The position numbers were made by a program, and so were the translations under genes. Below, piece by piece: positions 57,518 through 64,000 of a DNA stretch of 64,000 nt. How positions within the stretch are numbered: the first letter of the stretch is position 1; the number at the start of each line of letters is the position of its first letter. This DNA is from Naganishia liquefaciens (lineage: Eukaryota; Basidiomycota; Tremellomycetes; Filobasidiales; Filobasidiaceae). Under the pieces are notes generated by a model. That model saw nothing but the letters and a program-made list of their open reading frames with translations, had not been told where the DNA came from and ran no database searches. The stretch covers positions 62,001 to 126,000 of the forward strand of contig BLZA01000049.1 of the NCBI GenBank assembly GCA_013423385.1, given 5' to 3'.

Positions 57518-57785
57518 AGCGCCTCACAGGGACACATTTGTTGAAATTCAGCTTGAATGGCACCATGTCTTACTTGTATTGTCGCTGGCAATGCGCGCTG
57601 AGCCCTTTGTGCATCGCAAAGGTACTCCTCAGTGGGACAGTTGATCCCTTTCTTGCCAAAAGGTGGTGCGCTAACGTGAGCAGTATTCCAGCTGAACGTA
57701 TTGTTTGTGGCCCCTGAATCGCCCTCCGTCATGGCGCGGAATGTGTAAAGCATCTATGTATGTCGACTACCCTAGTCCTGCCCAC

Positions 57786-59752
57786 CTACACTACAACATA
57801 CTTGTACGGGTTGAGGATGCCCTTCGGGTCGAACATCTTCTTGACCTGCTTCATCATATCGATGCTTGTCTGCGACTTGGAGTAGCCGATATATGGTGCC
57901 TTCATCACACCTGAAAGAAGAGAATAAGTCAGCAAGTCGAAAAGCCGCGCAGCCAGCTTACCAAGTCCATGTTCTGCCGAGATGGATCCTCTTTCTTCCG
58001 CAACAATCTCGTACACGTAAGGCTCGATGACCTTTTCAATCTCGTCATCGTATTTATCGGCACAGATGTTGATATGCAAATTACCTAGCAGCGTCAGAAA
58101 CTGTGAGTTGTGCCGATGAGTTCCCCTTGAAAAGTTCACGCACCATCACCGATGTGACCGTATCCCACAACTTCTCGTATTCGACCACCGCCTTCCTCCT
58201 TCCACAGTCCAGCCTCTCCGAGCCTCTCCCTCATCTTCTCCACCAGGCTGTACATCTTGGGCACAGGTACTGATAAGTCGTATTTGTACACTGATCCAGC
58301 TTTGCCGGCGGATTCCGGAATAAGCTCTCGCAACTTCCACAACGAGTGGAACTGCGTTTGATCTTGAGCGAGGACACCGTCCTGGATCAGCTCGTTCTCC
58401 ATGAGCTTCTCCAGCAAGTTTTGCAGTTTCTACGTCATAGAGCGTCAGCGTGTTCAAGAATAAGAAGAGTATTTCCTGCAATTCACCTCCTCATCGTGAT
58501 CGTTGTTGCTACCGCCAGTCTCGACTAGTACGTAGAACTCGCCTTCGTTTTCAAATACCTTTCGTTCGGCCTCGCCACCTTCCTTCATATGCCTTTTGAC
58601 AAGTTCGTATGCCTGCTTATCGAAGAACTCGAACGCAGATAGGATCTCGCCCAAGCCGGCCTTGGTCTCATTGTAGACCTTTTGCACGTCTTCGTAGGAT
58701 GAAAGCGAGAAGACGGCGACGTTCATTGCTGTCGGTCGTTTAGGCGTCAAGATGGAAACACCGGTGATAATACCAATTGTGCCTTCCGATCCGATGAAAA
58801 GCTGCTTAAGGTCGAAACCTGAAACCGTTGAAGCGTTTAGCGCAAATTGCGTCCAGAAAGCTGTGATCTCATACCCGTGTTGTCCTTTCGGAGTCCACCC
58901 AAGCTGTCGTATATCGTTCCATCTGGCAAGACGACCTCCAAGCCGAGGACAGTGCCGTGCAGGGAGCCATAACGCAGTAAACGCAGACCACCGGCATTCG
59001 TAGCAACGTTCCCACCAATCTGGCATCTGTGTGTACAAGTCAGCTCCGGTGTATCAAGGAAAAGTCCAGCATAGACTCACGATCCCTTGGCTCCGAGATC
59101 CAGCGGGAAGATGAATCCCTTTTCGGCGAGGTAGTTGTCGACGGTTTCGAGAATGCAGCCGGCGTCACACGTGAGGATGCCTGACACCTCATCGAATGAA
59201 CGGATCGACGCCATGTTGGAGAGGTTGAGGATGATTTCATCGTATACGGGATTGGACCCGCCTGAAAAGGATTTTTTAGGATCAGGAAGTTGAGAAGGAT
59301 ATCGCAGCGGACGAACCGACCAAACCTGTGTTGCCTCCTTGTGGCACAACAGCAAGACCCTGCTCGTTACAGTACTTCAAGATCTCGCTCACTTCCTGCG
59401 TCGTCTTGGGCTTGACAACGATCTGACTCTTTCCGTGGTACTTGTTCATCCAGTCGTCATTAAAAGGCTGCAAGTCGTCTGCTGATGCTGAACCGTCGAG
59501 TGTCGACATGACGCCATTGGGCGAAGAGAGCAGGGACTTGATGTGCTCAACGTGTTCTTTGGTAGCCTTGGCATAAGCCTCCGACCGAGGCGGCAGCGAC
59601 GAGCCGAACCTCTTGAAAACCGGTGTCAAGGTGTTGGTGGGTGCTGACGTTTGGCGGGGCAAAGCCATGGGTGAAGCCGATGAGCGGAGTGTTCGAGCGG
59701 GCTGGACCGTTCGAGCGGCCTGTCTGGCCAGCGCAATTGCAGATCGTCTCAT
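57786..59752 (-). CDS. DLD2: FAD-linked D-2-hydroxyglutarate/D-lactate dehydrogenase (mitochondrial)
   Basis: FAD-binding type 4 oxidoreductase of the Dld2/D2HGDH family, which oxidises D-2-hydroxyglutarate (yeast Dld2 also uses pyruvate as acceptor). The start [20 protein letters not shown] at 59752 is a classic mitochondrial presequence. FAD-binding blocks: [116 protein letters not shown]. The C-terminal half has [32 protein letters not shown] and [16 protein letters not shown] (metal/substrate histidines), then [18 protein letters not shown] and [16 protein letters not shown]. The gene has about eight introns and appears intact. D2HGDH is favoured over D-LDH by the GNTGLVGGS...VYDEIIL block. 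Confidence 0.88.
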
Positions 59753-59870
59753 CGTGGAGTTGTGCAGGTGCCAAGGTTTCTTGCGGACAACAGGCAACTC
59801 TACAAAAGGCGATTATATGCATTCCAGAATCAATCTTGCCTCTTCCAAACTATGGCGACTTGGGTGCCGC

Positions 59871-60124
59871 TCACTTTGCCCGATCGCCAATTTCGGGTGG
59901 AGGCGGCGGATAGCGGAAGCGCTTGGCCGACTGGTTCTTCTCAGCCCTGGCGTACTTGTACGCGGCGTCGATAGCACGAGTCATCTCTTCTCGCTCAGTG
60001 CGTTCTCGCTTCACAGAGAAGCTCTTAGGCATGAACATGGACACGTGCTGGAATGTATGCATATGTCTATTTGATATCATCTGTTTGTGTCGCGCACCAC
60101 CTTTTCCACTGAACCGGCCGTCAT
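59871..60124 (-). CDS. Small basic protein, function unknown
   Basis: Two-exon model of about 66 residues. A short first exon encodes MTAGSVEK at 60124. A 53-nt intron (GTGGTG donor, TTCCAG acceptor) joins it to HVSMFMPKSFSVKRERTERE, EMTRAIDAAYKYARAEKNQS and AKRFRYPPPPPEIGDRAK. It is charged and helical with a Pro run near the end. I do not recognise a family; a small mitochondrial or ribosomal accessory protein is possible but unproven. The donor is weak, so the first exon is uncertain; a start further upstream (MSLKLWLVG at about 60377) is an alternative. It lies just upstream of DLD2 on the same strand. Confidence 0.4.
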
Positions 60125-60381
60125 TTGCGATTTGAGCCTTTTACAGAATCGTGCCGAGACTGCGTGAGTTTTCGAAAAGCAAAGCAAGCAGAGCAGAGCG
60201 TCAAACCAGCGTTCGTTTGGAGTAGGGATGGCAGGAAGGCAAGAAAGAACAAGGAGAGGTTTGGAGAAGGGGAAAAGAGGGGAGGGAGAAAGGCGTGTCA
60301 GTGACATCAAGCTCACGTTTTGTGATATTTCACCTCGGCCCGTCGCCATCCCAACCAGCCAAAGCTTGAGCGACATCGCGT

Positions 60382-60579
60382 TCACTTTTGCTGGTAAGAC
60401 GACCACACGATCCCCACGAGTCCAATGGCCGATGCAGCGATGGTAGCGTAGCCCAAGTAGTCTGTCCAAGCGGCCGTCGAGGCAGCGCGTCTAGCCTCGC
60501 GCGGGACTTTTTTCTTGAGCTTTCTACCGGCTGCATCGGTTTTGACAGCGGACTGGCGGTGCGGTCGTGCGGTCGTCAT
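60382..60579 (-). CDS. Small tail-anchored membrane protein, function unknown
   Basis: Single-exon frame of 65 codons starting at 60579 (MTTARPHRQSAVKTDAAGRK). A basic N-terminal half (KLKKKVPREARRAA) is followed by one hydrophobic helix, LGYATIAASAIGLVGIVWSS, and a short YQQK end. This is the layout of a tail-anchored ER or mitochondrial outer-membrane micro-protein. There is no recognised family. It stops 257 bp before the next gene and starts 115 bp after the AHA1 stop; all three are minus strand. A purely chance frame cannot be excluded. Confidence 0.45.
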   Translation of the reverse strand: MTTARPHRQSAVKTDAAGRKLKKKVPREARRAASTAAWTDYLGYATIAASAIGLVGIVWSSYQQK

Positions 60580-60694
60580 CGCCTGGAAAGTGGTCGGCCG
60601 CGTAGAGGAGGAAAGTAATACCAACCCCATTTGTTTCAGACTGCGGTATTTCAAGAAACGATAAGCGGCGAGACTCGCGTGAATGATTGCATTT

Positions 60695-62123
60695 TCAGGC
60701 ATACCCTCGGACGTAATAAGTATCAATCGCCTTTTCCAAAGTCTCCTCCTGGCCCTTGGGCACTCCAGCAAGAGAGAACACGGCTGAGAAGCCAGTAAAG
60801 GATCAGATACCAGATACCAGAACTCTTAGAGAGTGCGCAACATACTCAAGGTCGAGTCTTCCCCTTGATCAAAGGTGATAGTCATGGTACCAAAGTGCTC
60901 TGAGTATACGATCAGCCTCTAGTATAAAATAATCGACCGAATTCGACCTTACCAGATGGCCAAGTCGGCGTCTTTAGTTGCCAGCTCTGAACAATCTTCT
61001 TTCCGGGCTCGACAGAAACGACCTTGCCGACAACGTTACCCCCAAACAGCTCGAACGGCGCACCAGGGGTCGGGCTCATCTGGATCACCATAGAATCAGC
61101 TGTAAAGCATCACCGTTCGATCGAGTCTCACCCACTTTTGCGACCGACCTGGACCACATCGGAATTCGTCTTTCATCCGTCATGAAAGCATACATGTCGT
61201 CAGCCGAAGCCTGCAGCCTCGCCTCGATGGAGACCGTCGCCGTATTCACGACACCGGACCCGGCGGCTTTTTGCTCCGCCGCCTTGGATCGCACTTCTCC
61301 AGGAGGAGCAGGCGAGTATTTGGTAGCGACTGGCGTGCTGGCGCCCGAGGCGCCCGGTGAGACGGGTGCGATATCGTTTCCGTTAGCGGCGACGAGTTGT
61401 CTCGGGAAATCGTTGAATTTGGAGATGAGGACGGGCGCGAGCGAAGATTGGAGGAAGGAACGGAAGTCGGAAGGGGTGGAGGACCATTCGAACTGCAGAG
61501 GGCGAGCTGTATGAGTTGGCTGTTCATGGGCAGAAGATCAGGGCTGGACCTACAACGTAGTCCGAGATACCGTCGGTGCATTCGTGTGAGACTTCGGGCA
61601 CTGTGACGCTGCCAGTGATTTCCTCCTCTCCGTTGGTTCCTGGAAGGTAGAGGAAGTCAGGTCGGCCCAGTTGTGATTCGCACCGCAAGCTCAACATACC
61701 TTTCCACTTCATCACCACTCGGCAGTCGTAGATGGTGAGGAGCCTTCATAGAGATTCACTCAATTGGCCATATTGACGTTTCAGCCCGGATTGTTACTCA
61801 CTTTCCCTTTCGCTGACCCAGATCCACGTCTCCCTCGACCTCGGTGACCTCGGTAATCTCTACCTTTTTACCATCCTTTTCAGCCGAAAGGCCCGGCAGC
61901 TCTTGCTTGAACTGAGAGGCAGCGATTCAGTGTGCCTGTGAGGCTGGCTGGTAGAAATGTGGAACTCACCCATGCGGCTGACCACGGGTAACAGTTCTTG
62001 TTCCTCCAGTGGTAGGTAGCCTGTGCGTGATGACGAAACATGCGATGAGCGCTGTTTCAGCCTTGATAAGAACGATGCTAAGCGTACCTGGAAAGGGGTC
62101 AAGTTGGTGGGTCCGGTTGCCAT
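60695..62123 (-). CDS. AHA1: Aha1, activator of Hsp90 ATPase
   Basis: Hsp90 co-chaperone that stimulates its ATPase. Exon 1 is MATGPTNLTPFQ, joined by a 67-nt intron to ATYHWRNKNCYPWSAAW, the family's WHWxEK...W block. The N-terminal domain continues VEITEVTEVEGDVDLGQRKG, LLTIYDCRVVMKWKG, EEITGSVTVPEVSHECTDGI and SDYVFEWSSTPSDFRSFLQS. A Pro/Ala linker leads to the C-terminal AHSA1 domain (VSIEARLQASADDMYAFMTD, RRIPMWSRS, APFELFGGNVVGKVVSVEPG, IVQSWQLKTPTWPSEHFGTM, ITFDQGEDSTL), ending EKAIDTYYVRGYA. Five or six short introns. It is divergent from HIR1 across 396 bp. Confidence 0.92.
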
Positions 62124-62519
62124 GCTGATTGATGAGTATTCCCTGCAGCAAGAAGAAGTGTTTGATTACGAGTCTAGGTAAAGCATCTCCATCACCGCCA
62201 TACCCCGTCTACGTTTTATCGACGGTCGGAAAGGTCGAGAAGATGGCGATTACCTAATGCAATCGCGGAAGCAGAGGACCCGAGTGCGGGGGAGGAACAT
62301 GAAGGGTGGGAAACGGCGACGAGCTGAGGGGGAACTCTGTCGGTCCATAGCCAAGCCTTGCTTTCAGGTGTCAGATTTCCTTCAGTAGCATTGGTGTCAG
62401 CTCGGTTTCCCTCAGTAGGATCATGAGGAACGCCTCGGAAGAAATTTCAACACTTTGACCGTCGTGTTCGCGCCCTCCTTCACGTCACGCGGATTCCAAA
62501 GTCGCGGGAATTTCCTGAC
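62124..62519. promoter_or_regulatory. Divergent promoter, AHA1/HIR1
   Basis: This 396 bp separates two divergent starts. A partly repeated block (gtcagatttccttcagtagc and gtcagctcggtttccctcag, near 62370-62418) may be a short imperfect direct repeat. No named site is recognised. Confidence 0.45.
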
Positions 62520-64000
62520 ATGAAGGTGATCAAGCCCGCATGGGTTACACATAAGGGTAAGTGTCAGTGTCTGCACATCAAGGTGCCTAGATCATAATCG
62601 CTGTCTTTCGATCAGATGAGAAGGACAAGACCTTGTCGATATTCTGCTTGCACATCCATCCCGACTGTACGCGATTAGCAACTGGAGGTCTCGGTAAGCT
62701 CTCGTTGCATCACAAAAATCGTGCTCGTTTTGACAAAGTTTCTAGACGCAAAGGTCAAGATATGGTCGACGCTACCCATCCTTTCGGAAGAAGCAGAGCA
62801 GAATGACGCAAACCCAAAATTACTATCTACGTTGACGCTGCACAATGGTAAGTAACCCGTTCCGCTGAAATAAGCTACGGCTAAATAGAATCCTTATGCC
62901 AGGTCCAGTATTGTCCGTCAGATGGGCTCATCACGGAAGGTACCTTGCCAGTGGGTCAGATGATGGGGTAGTGATGATTTGGGACATTGATCCGTGAGTG
63001 ATTCGACACATTTCCAGGGTGGAGCTATACCGACTTGCTCTCCTATGTAGTCTTGGAGGGGGCAAGGTTTGGGGATCCGATGACGTGAATGTGGAAGCGT
63101 GGAAACCTTTGAAACGACTAGTGGGGCATGAGTCTGGTAAAAGCGTCAAATGTCGATGCATCCGTCGAAAGCTGACACTGGCTGTCTCCTCAGATGTGGC
63201 GGATGTAGCATGGAGTCAAGACGATTCAATGATCGCTTCTGTCGGTCTTGACAGTGTCATATTTATCTGGGATGGTCATAATTTCGGTATGTCAGCTTCA
63301 TTTCCTGATGCTCACGTTCGGCTTACCTGATCTTTGATTCCTGAAGAGCGTATACGAAAGATAGACTCTCATCAAGGATTCGTCAAAGGAGTCACCTGGG
63401 ATCCCGTCGGTCAGTTCCTCGCGACGCAGTCAGACGATCGCACGGTCAAAATCTGGAATACCGAGGATTGGTCGCTCGTCGAGGAGATCAAGAAACCGTT
63501 CGAAAAATCGCCGGCCAACACCTTTTTCCGACGGCTCAGCTGGTCACCTGATGGCTCGTTCATCGCTACATCCAATGCCATGAATGGACCCGTCTTTGTG
63601 GCTGCTATCATCGATAGATACGACTGGTCGACGGATATCTCGTTCGTTGGCCACGAAAACACAATTCAAGTAGCCGCTTTCAATCCGAGAATATTCTTCC
63701 CGCCGGGCGAGAAGAAGACGCGAGCCAAGGCCTCGTGCATGTTGGCGCTTGGCTCTGATGACAGTAGTATCTCGATATGGAGGAATACCCGAAACAAGCC
63801 GTTGCTCGTGGTGAAAGATGTCTTTGAACGACAGATTCTCGATCTGTGCTGGTGAGTCTGTGTTCTGGCTCATGCTGTCCCATTGTTGAGTTTCCTTACT
63901 CAGGTCAAATGACGGCCATACCATCTATGGTTGCTCTTCCGACGGATCGATTTGCGCAATTCATTTCGAAGACGTGGAAATACCGAATCTGTCGCCTATG
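62520..64000 (+). CDS. HIR1: HIR1/HIRA histone chaperone WD40 subunit (3' end cut by window)
   Basis: Subunit of the HIR histone H3-H4 chaperone, acting in replication-independent nucleosome assembly and histone-gene repression. The start at 62520, MKVIKPAWVTHK, is the family's near-invariant MxxxKPxWVxH. The following exons hold WD blades: LSIFCLHIHPDCTRLATGGL (with DAKVKIWST), LHNGPVLSVRWAHHGRYLAS (with GSDDGVVMIWD), SDVADVAWSQDDSMIASVGL, HQGFVKGVTWDPVGQFLATQ (with SDDRTVKIWN), RLSWSPDGSFIATSNAMNG, WSTDISFVGHENTIQVAAFN and SCMLALGSDDSSISIWRNTR, then ILDLCWSNDGHTIYGCSSDG. This order equals HIRA's N-terminal propeller. Introns are about 50-70 nt. The B-domain and C-terminus lie beyond the window. 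Confidence 0.92.

Overview
This is a gene-dense stretch of nuclear DNA from a basidiomycete fungus. About 28 protein-coding genes are packed into 64 kb. Nearly all are split by many short introns (mostly about 50-75 nt, GTRNGT...YAG, often with a CTRAY branch site), some exons are extremely small, and most intergenic gaps are 100-650 bp. The gene set (PAN2, NOSIP, PPIL2, KAP114, TEX1/THOC3, FAN1, CBP3, TACO1, AHA1, HIR1) and the exon style suggest Agaricomycotina, probably a Tremellomycete (Cryptococcus/Tremella-like) yeast. That placement is inference; the sequence contains no rDNA or mitochondrial marker. I see no intact transposon, virus-like element, CRISPR array or bacterial-type operon.

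Layout. 1-6.7 kb, minus strand: dynactin ARP10 (cut by the window start), the U-box cyclophilin PPIL2 and the mitochondrial bc1 chaperone CBP3. 6.9-16.3 kb, plus strand: NOSIP, PAN2 and a Ca2+/calmodulin-dependent kinase (CMK1). 16.7-23.3 kb, minus strand: an MFS transporter and importin KAP114. 23.6-29.8 kb, plus strand: CCDC124, a SIKE/FGFR1OP2-family STRIPAK protein and xylulokinase XKS1. 30.2-32.6 kb, minus strand: a TPR-like gene with one outsized intron. 33.0-34.2 kb: a decayed second copy of xylulokinase that I recognise by aligned residues and by matching upstream sequence. 34.7-38.8 kb, plus strand: TEX1/THOC3 with a large acidic insertion, and an F-box-like gene. 39.0-42.9 kb, minus strand: the FAN1 nuclease. 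43.2-44.5 kb: TACO1/YebC. 44.5-45.9 kb: a gene-poor gap with a tRNA-like structure. 45.9-50.4 kb: FAP7, a Gfo/Idh/MocA sugar or diol dehydrogenase and an SHB17-like phosphatase. 50.6-62.1 kb, minus strand: a TMEM184/Ost-alpha membrane protein, a GPI-type aspartic protease, a previously hidden small Cys-rich GPI-type protein, D-2-hydroxyglutarate dehydrogenase, two very small proteins and AHA1. 62.5 kb to the end: HIR1 (cut by the window end).

The genes are mostly housekeeping and do not form one pathway. Loose themes are mRNA handling (PAN2, TEX1, CCDC124), mitochondrial gene expression and respiratory assembly (CBP3, TACO1, DLD2), pentose/sugar-phosphate metabolism (XKS1, its pseudogene, the Gfo/Idh enzyme, SHB17), and cell-surface proteins (aspartic protease and Cys-rich neighbour). 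The most notable observations are the micro-exons of 8, 9 and 13 nt placed inside conserved motifs, the xylulokinase duplication and decay, the WD40 protein interrupted by an acidic minisatellite-bearing insert, and the unrecognised Cys-rich GPI-type protein.
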